Origin: JBHELG01 sp046263195 | GTDB taxonomy: Bacteria > Actinomycetota > Nitriliruptoria > Nitriliruptorales > JAHWKO01 | Direction of reading: 5' to 3' | Length of the DNA stretch: 64,000 bases | NCBI GenBank assembly: GCA_046263195.1 | Contig: JBHELG010000033.1 | Span: 1-64,000, forward strand | Part shown: positions 14,672 through 23,700 of the stretch, piece after piece | How the letters are laid out: the number at the start of each line of letters is the position of its first letter | How positions within the stretch are numbered: position 1 is the first letter of the stretch | The notes under the pieces: generated by a model | Told to the model about the DNA's origin: nothing | The model's input: the letters and a program-made list of their open reading frames with translations, nothing else | The model's database searches: none | Position numbers and translations under genes: made by a program

Positions 14672-15873
14672 TACGGCGGGTCGGGTCCGAAGATGAGGCC
14701 GGCCTGGGCGTCCCGTTGTGTCTTGTCGCGGTGGTGGGGGCGGCAGCGGGGTCTGAGGTTGTGGTAGGCGGTGGGACCGCGGTGGGCGAGGGGCTCGTCG
14801 TGGTCCCACTCGAGCCCGTGGCGGCGTGCGCAGCCCTCCTCGACGCAGGTCGCCCCGTCCAGGTCGGGGGATGGGCCCAGTTCCAGGGCGGTGCGCATCT
14901 CGGCGGGGATGTGGCGACCGAAGTGCTTGACCTTGCGGATCTCACAGCCCTCCACGAGCACCGCTTTGAGGAAGGCCTCGTCGGCGATGCGGCGGGCCAC
15001 GCGGACCGGCAGGGGGCCAACACCTGGGATCTGGCAGCGCTCGCCGTCGTGGGTGTGGCCACGGCGCAGTGCGTCGAGGTCGACCACCACAACCAGGTCG
15101 GCCCGTGGAGCGCTGCCCGCGCCCGGCCCCGAAAGCAGCTTCACTAGGGCGTCCGCGGCGTAGGCGCCCCGCGACTCGCGCCCTCCCTGCCGCCACGCTT
15201 GGCGGTACTCGCGGTCGGTCTGGGCGTCGATGCGGTGGACCAGCGGGACGCCCACCTCGGGGGGCAGTCGGAAACGGCCCGCGACCATGCCCTCGTCGTC
15301 GACCCAGTGATGGAACTCCCGCGCCCGCTGCTGACGCTCGTGCAGGGCGTCGCGGTCGACTTCGGCGTTGAGACGTACCCGCCGAACCTGCTCTTTCAAG
15401 CCGCGCCAGTCCTCCCACTCCGCAGTGCGTAGCAGGTCGGCCTCGGCGGACGGGTCGACGGCTGCCGCCTTGGCAACCTCGGCCGCTTGGGCTTCGGAGA
15501 TGCGCCCCGCTGCGAAGGCCTGCCTCGTGGCCTCAAGACCCTCGATGGCCTTGGCGGCCTCGATGGATGCAGCCGCCTGCCTTGGGCTGGTGCCCATGGT
15601 CCTGGCCAGCCACTGCGCCCCCGACCCATGCCCCCTGACCCGATGCGCCCCGCACTCCTCCACTCGGGCAGCAGCCCGCGCCCGGGCCGCCGCACACACC
15701 TTCTCCCCCCGGGTCAGCGCCTCGACGACCTCGACCGCCTCCGATCCGGAGACGTATCCTGGATCAAAGTCCCCCAGCGCGTGTACGAGGGTCTCAACCG
15801 CCTCGACGATCCTCTGCATGACCCGAACATACATTCGGGGTGGGACATCGAGGTCCCCCAGTGGACGACTCAC
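14671..15873 (-). CDS. DUF222 domain HNH endonuclease (13E12 repeat family type)
   Basis: 400 residues. A long helical DUF222 region (AVEVVEALTRGEKVCAAARA, GSGAQWLARTMGTSPRQAAA, AFAAGRISEAQAAEVAKAAA, about 45-330) is followed by a C-terminal HNH site: CVEEGCARRHGLEWDHDEPL, then YHNLRPRCRPHHRDKTQRD. The paired Cys, the WDHD, the Asn and the C..HH residues complete a zinc-finger HNH nuclease. These genes are repeated in many actinobacterial genomes and are associated with mobile or phage-like DNA; activity of individual copies is rarely known. The start may alternatively be the ATG encoding MYVRVMQRIVEAVE. The frameshifted gene downstream is coupled to it. Confidence 0.85.
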   Translation of the reverse strand: MSRPLGDLDVPPRMYVRVMQRIVEAVETLVHALGDFDPGYVSGSEAVEVVEALTRGEKVCAAARARAAARVEECGAHRVRGHGSGAQWLARTMGTSPRQAAASIEAAKAIEGLEATRQAFAAGRISEAQAAEVAKAAAVDPSAEADLLRTAEWEDWRGLKEQVRRVRLNAEVDRDALHERQQRAREFHHWVDDEGMVAGRFRLPPEVGVPLVHRIDAQTDREYRQAWRQGGRESRGAYAADALVKLLSGPGAGSAPRADLVVVVDLDALRRGHTHDGERCQIPGVGPLPVRVARRIADEAFLKAVLVEGCEIRKVKHFGRHIPAEMRTALELGPSPDLDGATCVEEGCARRHGLEWDHDEPLAHRGPTAYHNLRPRCRPHHRDKTQRDAQAGLIFGPDPP

Positions 15874-15928
15874 CGTGGATAAGTCGCCTGCCGGCTACCC
15901 GAAGGTCCTAAGCCCTCCCACGCAGAAG

Positions 15929-16274
15929 GTGGCGGTGGGCACCGTTGACCGAGTGAGCCGGAAACTCGATTCTTGGCGGAAGACCGTCACCGATCTGGCC
16001 GGTGCTCGATCGGAAGAATTCGGGGCCGCTCGGCGACGTGAAGCGGTGACACGGGAGCGGACCTGGTTACAGCAGACGCCGGAAGGTCCCCTGGAGATCG
16101 TGGTCATGGAGACGGACGACCCAGCGAGGACGTTCCAGTCGATCGCTACCTCACAGGAACCGTTCGACGACTGGTTCCGGCAGTTCGTGCTGGAGCTCGC
16201 CGGTGTCGATCTCTCGCAGCCAGCGCCCCTCGTCGCTGCCCGAGCAGGTCCTGGACTGGTCGACCGACGAGTAG
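15929..16274 (+). pseudogene. Small uncharacterised protein (DUF6176-like), interrupted by one frameshift
   Basis: From a GTG at 15929 (others at 15938 and 15953) the frame reads VGTVDRVSRKLDSWRKTVTD, REAVTRERTWLQQTPEGPLE, IVVMETDDPARTFQ, FDDWFRQFVLELAGVDLSQ. The Trp/Lys N-terminus, the Q-x-x-P-x-G-P-L strand and the WF-R-x-x-V end resemble small alpha/beta-barrel proteins of the DUF6176 kind; this is tentative. After about 16224 the natural ending LPEQVLDWSTDE and its TAG (16272-16274) lie in a different frame, next to a run of C residues. One inserted or lost base would join them. The annotated plus-strand frame without correction would run on to 16321 with unrelated sequence. Confidence 0.5.
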
Positions 16275-16363
16275 CTCCGGGAGGTAGATGCTCGCAAGCT
16301 CAGGATGCGCGACGCCCCTGACAGGCACGTGGAGCAAACCGCGCACACTGCGCGCCCCACCCC

Positions 16364-16392
16364 TTGGCAACCGAACCTGCCCCTCCTAGGGT
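16364..16392 (+). promoter_or_regulatory. Promoter of the cobalamin operon
   Basis: A -35 box TTGGCA (16364-16369) and a -10 box TAGGGT (16387-16392) are separated by exactly 17 nt, close to the sigma-70/SigA consensus of high-GC actinobacteria. Transcription would start near 16399, immediately before the riboswitch. No other comparable promoter is seen between here and cobS, so this probably drives the whole 24-kb operon. Confidence 0.7.
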
Positions 16393-16399
16393 TCGCGCG

Positions 16400-16580
16400 T
16401 CACGGCGACGCCACCAGGAACGCGGTCGGATTCCGCGGCGGTCCCGCCACTGTGACCGGGGAGTGAGCCTCCGGGGCGTACCTAGACGTCCGACGCAATC
16501 AAGCGGCCACCGGTGGGGTCCGGGAAGGCCGGAGGCGGAAGCTTTGATCCGGGAGCCAGGAGACTGGGGCGTCGTCACGG
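16400..16580 (+). promoter_or_regulatory. Cobalamin (adenosylcobalamin) riboswitch
   Basis: The core landmarks of the class are present: GCCACTG at 16446-16452, GGGAAGGCCGGAGG around 16531-16544, and the B12 box with GGGAGCCAGGAGACTGGGGC at 16551-16570. P1 can be closed by GACGCC (16407-16412) with GGCGTC (16568-16573). On binding adenosylcobalamin such elements shut off the downstream genes. The ligand-sensing core ends about 40 nt before the cbtB start, so control is probably at initiation of cbtB translation with polar effects, or at termination; no U-rich terminator is visible. It places the cobalt transporter and the pathway under end-product control. Confidence 0.9.
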
Positions 16581-16615
16581 GCCAGCGGGCCGGGGAGCCC
16601 GAGAAAGGCGCGCGC

Positions 16616-16789
16616 ATGCATGTGATCCTGCGGCTGCCAGGTCACCTGCAAGTCTCTCTGTTCGTTGTCGGGGCGCTGCTCGTGGCCTACGCCGTGCTGT
16701 TCGACCAGGGGCGTCTCACGGCGGGCCAAGGGCTGTTTCACGAGGTGTTCCACGACGCCCGCCATCTGCTCGGGATTCCCTGCCACTAG
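16616..16789 (+). CDS. cbtB: Cobalt transporter subunit CbtB
   Basis: 57 residues, ATG at 16616 chosen because the frame upstream is the riboswitch. One membrane helix (QVSLFVVGALLVAYAVLF) is followed by the diagnostic His-rich end FHEVFHDARHLLGIPCH, a metal-binding motif expected on the cobalt path. CbtA and CbtB were proposed as a B12-regulated cobalt uptake system because they are repeatedly found behind cobalamin riboswitches, exactly as here. A modest GAGAAAGG lies before the start. The next gene, cbtA, begins 15 nt later. Confidence 0.9.
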   Translation: MHVILRLPGHLQVSLFVVGALLVAYAVLFDQGRLTAGQGLFHEVFHDARHLLGIPCH

Positions 16790-16804
16790 CACGCGGATAG
16801 ACGG

Positions 16805-17557
16805 GTGACCCACCAGACGCTCGCGTCCTGCTTGCGGCGGGGACTTCTTGCCGGCCTGCTCGGGGGGCTCCTCGCCGGGTTCTTCGCCCTCGTGATCGGG
16901 GAGAAGCCACTCGAGCAGGCGATCCGCTTGGAAGCAGTCGCAGCGTCGAGCGGAGTGGCCAACACACAAGCGCCCGCGGACCCCGAAGGGGACGGCACCG
17001 GGGTGGTCGTTTCCCGTCGCACTCAACGCCTCGGCCTGCTCGCCGCCACCGGTGTCGTCGGCGTCGCACTCGGTGGCCTGTTCGGCGCCGTGTTCGCCAT
17101 GGTGGGCGGAGGAGTAACCACGGACGGTCCATGGCTGGCGAGCGTGAAGCTCGGAGTGGCGGCTTGGCTAGCGGTCGCGGTCCTGCCCTCCCTGAAGTAT
17201 CCGGCCAACCCTCCCGGTGTGGGCGACCCCGCCACGGTGGGTTCGCGCAGCGTCTGGTATCTCACCGCGATCCTCCTGTCTGTCGTCACGGCCCTGGCCG
17301 TCTGGGGGTTGAACGGTCGGCTGAAGCACGTCGGGGTCTCCGTTGCGCAGCGGCACCTGCTCGCCGGCGCCGCTGCGGTGGCGGGAGTCGTCCTCGTCGC
17401 GGCGCTGCCCGCCAATTCGGACCCGATCAGGATTCCTGCGGACCTGCTCTGGAACTTCCGCCTCAACGCGTTCGCTACGACGGCCACCTTGTGGTTCACG
17501 CTCGTGGTCGTTTTCGGCCTGCTCGGCGTCCGTGGGGCTCACCGGGGGGCCAGGTGA
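16805..17557 (+). CDS. cbtA: Cobalt transporter subunit CbtA
   Basis: 250 residues from the GTG at 16805. An N-terminal helix (RRGLLAGLLGGLLAGFFALVI), a soluble loop with EKPLEQAI, and four or five further helices (LLAATGVVGVALGGLFGAVF, LGVAAWLAVAVLPSLKYPAN, YLTAILLSVVTALAVWGLN, LLAGAAAVAGVVLVAALP, LWFTLVVVFGLLGV) match the CbtA layout. LKYPANPPGVGDP is the family's conserved P-x-x-P segment. It forms the integral-membrane partner of CbtB for cobalt uptake. Its stop overlaps the next GTG by 4 nt. Confidence 0.9.
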   Translation: MTHQTLASCLRRGLLAGLLGGLLAGFFALVIGEKPLEQAIRLEAVAASSGVANTQAPADPEGDGTGVVVSRRTQRLGLLAATGVVGVALGGLFGAVFAMVGGGVTTDGPWLASVKLGVAAWLAVAVLPSLKYPANPPGVGDPATVGSRSVWYLTAILLSVVTALAVWGLNGRLKHVGVSVAQRHLLAGAAAVAGVVLVAALPANSDPIRIPADLLWNFRLNAFATTATLWFTLVVVFGLLGVRGAHRGAR

Positions 17558-18159
17558 CGAAGACGACCCGCGTCCTGCTCGTGCGTCACGCACCCACCTC
17601 CTCGACTCGTCGCGCAAGCTTTCCCTCCGACGAGGAACTCGACGCGCGGGGTCGCGTCGAGGCCGCCACCCTTCGCGGCACGTTGCCGCGGGTGACTGCG
17701 CTCACAAGTCCGGCGGAAAGAGCGGTTGAGACGGCGACCCTTGCCGGCTTCCGGGAGGCGACCATAGAGCCGGCGCTCGCCGAGTGCGGCTTCGGGCGCT
17801 GGTCCGGACGCACGTTCGGCGAAGTTCAGCGGGAGGACCCCGAGCGGTTCGCTGCCTGGCTCGCCGACCCACAGGCGTGCCCGCCGGGCGGTGAATCGAT
17901 CGGCAGGCTCGTCGGACGCGTGGCCGGCCTGCTCGAACGTGTGCGTGCCGGTCCTCCCGTCCTCTGCTTCACGCACGGGGGGCCGATCAAGGCCGCGGTC
18001 GTATACGCGCTCGAGGCACCGCTGACGGCGGTATGGCGAGTCGACGTGGCGCCCTGTTCCGTGACCGAGCTTCACGCACGCCCGGAAGGGGGCTGGACGC
18101 TGACCCGTTTGAACGTGCCGGCCGCCGCCTTCGTCACGGCGGGGAGGATATCGGCGTGA
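17554..18159 (+). CDS. cobC: Histidine phosphatase family protein (probable alpha-ribazole-5'-phosphate phosphatase)
   Basis: 201 residues. The phosphohistidine signature is LLVRHAPTSSTRR (residues 9-21), the second conserved Arg is in LTSPAERAVETA, and the second catalytic His in LCFTHGGPIKAAV. EPALAECGFGRWSGRTFGEV matches the phosphoglycerate-mutase-like EhdfG segment. In the cobalamin context a member of this superfamily removes phosphate from alpha-ribazole phosphate or adenosylcobalamin-5'-phosphate. That role is inferred from location; the alternative is a general phosphatase. GTG start overlaps cbtA; stop overlaps cobD. Confidence 0.82.
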   Translation: MTKTTRVLLVRHAPTSSTRRASFPSDEELDARGRVEAATLRGTLPRVTALTSPAERAVETATLAGFREATIEPALAECGFGRWSGRTFGEVQREDPERFAAWLADPQACPPGGESIGRLVGRVAGLLERVRAGPPVLCFTHGGPIKAAVVYALEAPLTAVWRVDVAPCSVTELHARPEGGWTLTRLNVPAAAFVTAGRISA

Positions 18160-19241
18160 TGCCTGCATCGGCGCCTCCTCGTGGCGGCGCGTCAACCGCG
18201 TCGATGCCCCCTCGGGACGCAAGTGGCGGCGTCCTGGCGGCTGGCATCGCAGCCGGCTACCTGGGTGACCTCCTACTGGGAGACCCTGCCCGTGGCCATC
18301 CGGTGGCCGGCTTCGGACGGCTCGCTCTGGCGTTCGAACGCCTCGCCTATCGCCCCACGCGGCTGGCCGGTGCCGTTTATGCCGGTGTGCTCGTCTCGGC
18401 GGTCACGGTTGCGGTCGCCGCCATCGATCGGGCGGTGGCCGCAAGAGCCCCGGTACGCGTGGGTTTCACTGCGGTCGTGACCTGGGCCGCGCTGGGCGGC
18501 CGTAGCCTGCGTCGCGAAGGCCGTGCGGTCGCGGCGCTGATCGAAGCCGGCGACCTGGACGCGGCACGTCGTCGTCTACCGTCGCTCTGCAGCCGCGACC
18601 CTGGGTCGCTCGACGAGAAGGGACTGGTGCGCGCGGCGATCGAGTCGCTCGCCGAGAACACCTCCGATGCAATCGTCGCCCCCCTCGTGTGGGGGACTCT
18701 GGCGGGGCCAGCCGGGACCGCCGCTCACCGTGCCGCGAACACGCTCGACGCGATGGTCGGCTACCGAACTCCTCGCTACCTGCGCTTCGGCACCGCAGCC
18801 GCTCGTCTGGACGACGTCCTCAACCTCCTGCCGGCTCGGATCACGAGCGTGCTCGCGGCCGTGCTCGCCCCCGCGGTAGGCGGCTCTCCGGCTCGCACCT
18901 TCGCCACCATCCGGCGCGACGGCGGCCACCATCCCAGTCCCAACGCTGGGCGTACCGAGGCGGCCTTCGCTGGCGCCCTCGAGGTGCGGCTCGGCGACGA
19001 CGAGGTCTCCTACCACGGTCGCGTCCTTCGCCGCCCCCCGGTCGGGGACGGACCGCCCCCCTCCCCGGTCGACGTGGAGCGGGCTGCACGTCTCTCCGCC
19101 CTGGTCGGTCTGATCGCTATCGCGCTGACGGTTGGCGCTTGTCTCAGGAGTGCGAGGAACAGCCCGGGCAGCGCCGCAGGCGCGGGCGGGTGGGCCTGGC
19201 AGGGCAGCGCCGCCGGCGCGGGCGGGTGGGCGCGCAGATGA
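18159..19241 (+). CDS. cobD: Adenosylcobinamide-phosphate synthase CobD/CbiB
   Basis: 360 residues from the ATG at 18159, preceded by GGGGAGG at 18141-18147. An integral membrane enzyme joining (R)-1-amino-2-propanol phosphate (or aminopropanol) to adenosylcobyric acid. Diagnostic segments: GDLLLGDPARGHPVAGFGRL, AAIESLAENTSDAIVAPLVW, AAHRAANTLDAMVGYRTPRY, DDVLNLLPARITSV and RDGGHHPSPNAGRTEAAFAG. The extreme C-terminus carries two copies of a 12-residue Gly/Ala/Trp repeat (GSAAGAGGWA) encoded by a 36-nt tandem repeat at 19166-19230, not part of the normal enzyme. Its TGA overlaps the cobQ ATG. Confidence 0.93.
   Translation: MPASAPPRGGASTASMPPRDASGGVLAAGIAAGYLGDLLLGDPARGHPVAGFGRLALAFERLAYRPTRLAGAVYAGVLVSAVTVAVAAIDRAVAARAPVRVGFTAVVTWAALGGRSLRREGRAVAALIEAGDLDAARRRLPSLCSRDPGSLDEKGLVRAAIESLAENTSDAIVAPLVWGTLAGPAGTAAHRAANTLDAMVGYRTPRYLRFGTAAARLDDVLNLLPARITSVLAAVLAPAVGGSPARTFATIRRDGGHHPSPNAGRTEAAFAGALEVRLGDDEVSYHGRVLRRPPVGDGPPPSPVDVERAARLSALVGLIAIALTVGACLRSARNSPGSAAGAGGWAWQGSAAGAGGWARR
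19166..19230 (+). repeat. Two-copy 36-nt tandem repeat at the 3' end of cobD
   Basis: Copy 1 (19166-19194) and copy 2 (19202-19230) are 29 nt each, begin GGGCAGCGCCGC and differ at a single base; with the 7-nt spacer CCTGGCA the period is 36. In frame they encode GSAAGAGGWAWQ and GSAAGAGGWARR. A second G/C-rich repeat with the same 36-nt period occurs inside cobS (40641-40690). Confidence 0.75.
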
Positions 19242-20770
19242 AAGGGGCGATCCTCCTGGGAGGAACGGGGTCGGACGTCGGCAAGAGCGTGCTCGTCGCT
19301 GGCCTGTGTCGCTGGCTGTCCCGCTGCGGCGTCAAGGTGGCGCCGTTCAAGGCTCAGAACATGGCGTTGAACTCGGTCGTGACTCCCGACGGCGGTGAGA
19401 TCGGACGGGCGCAGGCGGCTCAGGCTGCAGCGGCAGGCGTGGCCCCCGAGGTCGCCATGAACCCCGTGCTCATCAAGCCGACCGGCGAGCGCCACAGCCA
19501 GGTTGTCGTCATGGGTCGGGCCGCCTTCAACGCCAGCGCACGCTCGTACCGCGACCACGGCGCAGAGCTCCTCCCGGTCGTCATCGAAGCGTTCTCGGAC
19601 CTGTCCTCGCGATTCGACGTCGTCGTCTGCGAGGGTGCCGGGAGCATCGCCGAGATGAACCTCCGCCGCGGCGACCTCGCCAACCTCGGACTGGCCAGGG
19701 CCTTGGACCTGCCCGTCGTCGTCGTCGGAGACATCGACCGGGGCGGGGTCTTCGCCGCCTTCTACGGCAGCCTCGCCCTGCTCGAGGCCGCCGACCAGGC
19801 GCACGTAGCCGGGTTCATCGTCAACCGCTTTCGCGGCGACCGGGGCGTGCTCGCGCCCGGACTGCGGCAGCTCGCAGCGCTCACCGGCCGCCCGGTGCTC
19901 GGCGTGCTGCCCCACCAGGACGGGTTGTGGCTCGACGCCGAGGACAGCCTGTCCTTGGACGTGGGTGGCTGGGACCGCGGCGGAGGCGGAACCATCGACG
20001 CACTGGATGTTGTCGTGGTGCGCCTGCCACGAATCAGCAACTTCACCGACGTTGACGCCCTGACCGTCGAACCAGGCGTGTCCGTGCGCTTCTCGACGAG
20101 TCCGGCCGCGATCGCGCGCGCCGATCTCGCGATCCTGCCCGGTTCGAAGTCGACGGTAGACGACCTGTCCTGGCTGCGGCGTATGGGAATCGCAGGCGCC
20201 CTACTTGAGCGGGCTGCGGCCTGCAGACCGATTCTCGCAGTCTGTGGCGGCTACCAGATGCTCGGACGTCGTATCGTCGACGAGTTCGAATCCGGCGCCG
20301 GTGAGGTCGACGGGATCGGGCTCCTGCCGGTCGAGACCCGTTTCGAGCCCACCAAGCACCTCGACCGTCCCATGGGTGTGTGCCCGTTCCTGGGCTGGGT
20401 GGACGCAAGCGGCTATGAAATTCGTCATGGACGAACTCGGGTGGCGGGTGACACCCCCTTCCTCGTTGCCGTTGACGGCTCTCCTGAGGGTTGCGTCGTC
20501 GGCAGTGTGATCGGCACGTCGTGGCACGGGTTGCTCGAGGGGGACGTCCTGCGCCGTGCCCTGCTCAGGTGGGTGGCGGATACGACGGGACGTGACTGGC
20601 GGCCCGGCATCCGACCATTCGAGGCGGTGCGCGAGGAACGGCTCGATCGCCTCGGTGACCTCGTCGCAGCGCACCTAGACACGGAGGCGTTGACGGCGCT
20701 CATCGATAGGGGGCCCGCGAGCGGTCTGCCGCTCGTCCCGCCCGCCGGCGTGCCGGAGGTGGGTAGATGA
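19238..20770 (+). CDS. cobQ: Cobyric acid synthase CobQ/CbiP
   Basis: 510 residues. The ATP-dependent amidating enzyme that uses glutamine to amidate side chains b, d, e and g. The N-terminal dethiobiotin-synthetase-like domain has LLGGTGSDVGKSVLVAGL (P-loop) and FKAQNMALNSVVTPDGGEIG; VCEGAGSIAEMNLRRGDLAN is the conserved NTP/metal segment. The GATase1-like domain has nucleophile Cys in LAVCGGYQMLG near residue 335 and GTSWHGLLEGD near the C-terminus, where the His corresponds to the second triad residue. Full family length. It overlaps both neighbours by 4 nt. Confidence 0.95.
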   Translation: MKGAILLGGTGSDVGKSVLVAGLCRWLSRCGVKVAPFKAQNMALNSVVTPDGGEIGRAQAAQAAAAGVAPEVAMNPVLIKPTGERHSQVVVMGRAAFNASARSYRDHGAELLPVVIEAFSDLSSRFDVVVCEGAGSIAEMNLRRGDLANLGLARALDLPVVVVGDIDRGGVFAAFYGSLALLEAADQAHVAGFIVNRFRGDRGVLAPGLRQLAALTGRPVLGVLPHQDGLWLDAEDSLSLDVGGWDRGGGGTIDALDVVVVRLPRISNFTDVDALTVEPGVSVRFSTSPAAIARADLAILPGSKSTVDDLSWLRRMGIAGALLERAAACRPILAVCGGYQMLGRRIVDEFESGAGEVDGIGLLPVETRFEPTKHLDRPMGVCPFLGWVDASGYEIRHGRTRVAGDTPFLVAVDGSPEGCVVGSVIGTSWHGLLEGDVLRRALLRWVADTTGRDWRPGIRPFEAVREERLDRLGDLVAAHLDTEALTALIDRGPASGLPLVPPAGVPEVGR

Positions 20771-23700
20771 GCAGCGCCAAGGTCGAGCGTCCGATGATCC
20801 TGTTCCTCACCACGGCCGACACCGAAGTGCTTGCGGCTGCGGAAGCCGGGGAACGCCTACCAGCCGGCTTCCCGCACGTACGCCCAGTCAACCCTGTCGA
20901 CGCCCCGGATGACTCCGGGGAGCTCAGTCGCTGGCTCGACGAGGTTCTGAAGGGAGTGGTGGTCGTACTCGTCCGCCTTCTCGGCGGACGTCGTGCCTGG
21001 CCGGCAGGTTTCGACCTCGTCCGTGAGCTCTGCCAGGCACGAAACCTGCCGCTCCTGGCCTTCGGGGGAGAGGACGTGGTGGATGCTGAGCTCACCGCGG
21101 CCTCGACCGTCCCCTCCGGCGTCATCAGGCACGGTTTCGAGTACCTGCGTCACGGCGGTGTAGAAAACACCGTCGAACTGCTGCGCTTCGTGGCAGACAC
21201 CGTGCTGTTCGGGGGGTTCGGGTTCGGGCCACCCACGGAGATACCGCGCTGCGGCTGGTACCGACCCGAGCTCAAGGACCGCTTGGACCGGGAAAAGCCG
21301 ACCATCGGCGTGATCTTCTACCGGGCTCACTTCGTGGCCGGCAACATGGGCTTCATCGATGCCCTGCTCGAAGCCATCGAGGCCTCGGGGGCCAACCCTC
21401 TCGCCGTGTACGCCTATTCGCTCCGGCCGGAGGCCGACGGGCGTGTCCCGGCACTAGAGCTCCTCGCTGACGGGTGGGAGGGCGGTCGCAAGACCGCCGA
21501 TGGGACATTTCAGGTCGACGCCCTCGTGCTCACGGTGCTGGCGATGGGCGGGTCGAATGCAGCTGATGCGGAGAGCTGGGAGGTACCGGCGCTGCAGGCG
21601 CTCGACGTCCCGGTGGTGCAAGCCCTGTGTGCCACGAGCAGCCGCGAACGCTGGGCCGCCTCCGACGCGGGCCTGTCGCCACTCGACGTTGCGATGCAGG
21701 TCGCGATGCCGGAGTTCGATGGACGCATCGTCACGGTTCCCTGCTCGTTCAAGGAGGAGGTCACCACCGCTCACACCTCGGTGTACCGCTACGTCCCCGA
21801 CCCGGAACGTGCCGCACGGGTGGCCGGCACCGTCGTCCGCCACGCCCTGCTGCGCAGGACTGCGAACGCGGACAAGAAAGTCGCCATCCTCCTGTCGAAC
21901 TATCCGACCCGCCACAGCCGGGTCGGCAACGCGGTCGGGCTCGACACCCCCGCCTCGGCCATCGTCCTGCTCGAGTCTCTACGCGAGGCGGGGTTTCGGG
22001 TGGAGGGAGTCCCTCCCGATGGGGACTCGCTCGTTCACGCGCTCATCGCGTCGGGAGGCCACGACCAAGAATTCCTCACCGAAGCTCAGCTCGCGGGGGC
22101 CAGCGGCCGTCTCGAGGCCGAACGCTACGCAGCCTGGTTCCAGCGCCTGCCCGTCAGTCTCCGGGAGGCCGTGGAGCGCCACTGGGGGCCACCACCCGGC
22201 GAGCTCTACCTCAGCCCAGACCGACGGGCCTTCGTCGTGTCGGGTCTCGTGTTCGGCCACGTGTTCGTCGGCATCCAGCCGCCCCGGGGCTTCGGCGAGA
22301 ACCCGATCGCCATCTACCACGACCCCCATCTGCCGCCCACCCACCACTATCTGGCTGCCTACTGCTGGCTGAGGGAGGAGTTCGGCGCCCACGCCGTCGT
22401 ACACCTCGGAAAGCATGGGACGCTCGAGTGGCTACCAGGTAAGGGACTTGGCCTCTCGGCGGGGTGCGCCCCGGACGCTGCCCTCGGAGACCTTCCCCTC
22501 TTCTACCCCTTCGTCGTCAACGATCCAGGCGAGGGGACCCAGGCGAAGCGCCGCGCCCACGCCACCATCGTCGACCACCTCGTAGCGCCGATGATGCGCG
22601 CCGAGACCTATGACGACCTCGCGCGCCTGGAACAGCTGCTCGACGAGCACGCCCAGGTCGAGAGCCTCGACCCCTCGAAGCTACCGGCCATACGAGCCCA
22701 GATCTGGGAGGTGCTCACCCGGGCCGAGCTCCACCGCGACCTCAGCCTGAGCGAGCCGCCCGAGGACTTCGGTGAACTCGTCCTCCAGGTGGACGGCTAC
22801 CTGTGCGAGATCAAAGACCTCCAGGTCCGCGATGGCCTTCACGTGCTCGGGGTTCCCCCGGAGGGTGAGCAGCTGCGCGGTCTCGCCAAAGCGATCCTCC
22901 GCCTGCCGCAGCGTGCCGGCCTCCCTGGGCTGCGATCAGCGGTCGGGCAGGTGTTCGGGCTCGATGAGCGTTGGCTGCTGGAGGAGCCTGGGCAGCCGTC
23001 AGCCGCACCGCCGGCCCTGCTTGCCATCGCACCCGGGGCCGCGCGGACCCGCGCTGACCTGCTCGATCGCCTCGAGGAGCTCGTGGACCGGCTACTCGAG
23101 GCCCTCGACGCGAAGGGCTGGGACGCCAGCGCCGCCGAGGCCGTCGTCCAGGACGTCCTGCTTGACCCGCCCCGCCCGGCCCCCGCCGAGCATGGGCCGG
23201 GTGGGGGCAGGAGCAGTCCCGTCATAGAGGTGTTGCGGCTCGCCTGCGCTGAGGTGGTCCCACGCCTGCGGGCATCCAGCCGTGAGGTCGAGGCGCTCCT
23301 GGCCGGCCTCGATGGGCGTTTCGTGCCGCCAGGACCATCCGGGTCACCGACCCGGGGACGCCTCGACGTCCTACCGACCGGCAAGAACTTCTACTCCGTC
23401 GACCCCAAGGGGCTCCCCTCGCGGCTCGCATGGGAGGTCGGCCAGCGCATGGCCTGCGACCTTCTGGCCCGCTACCAGAGGGACGAGGGTGCCCTGCCCG
23501 AATCGATCGGCATCGTCGTGTGGGGGACGGCGAACATGCGCACGAACGGGGACGACATCGCGGAGGTTCTCGCCCTGCTCGGGGTACGTCCCCTTTGGAG
23601 TGACGAGTCACGACGGGTGATCGGACTCGAGGTCACGCCCCTCGAAGAGCTCGGCCGTCCCCGGGTCGACGTGACGGTCCGCATCAGCGGCTTCTTCCGG

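Noticed and set aside
15875..15882. DnaA-box-like TTATCCAC on the minus strand near the HNH start, and TTGTCAACA at 12520-12528
   Set aside because: Isolated single sites far apart, with no dnaA/dnaN genes or AT-rich region; chance matches are expected.
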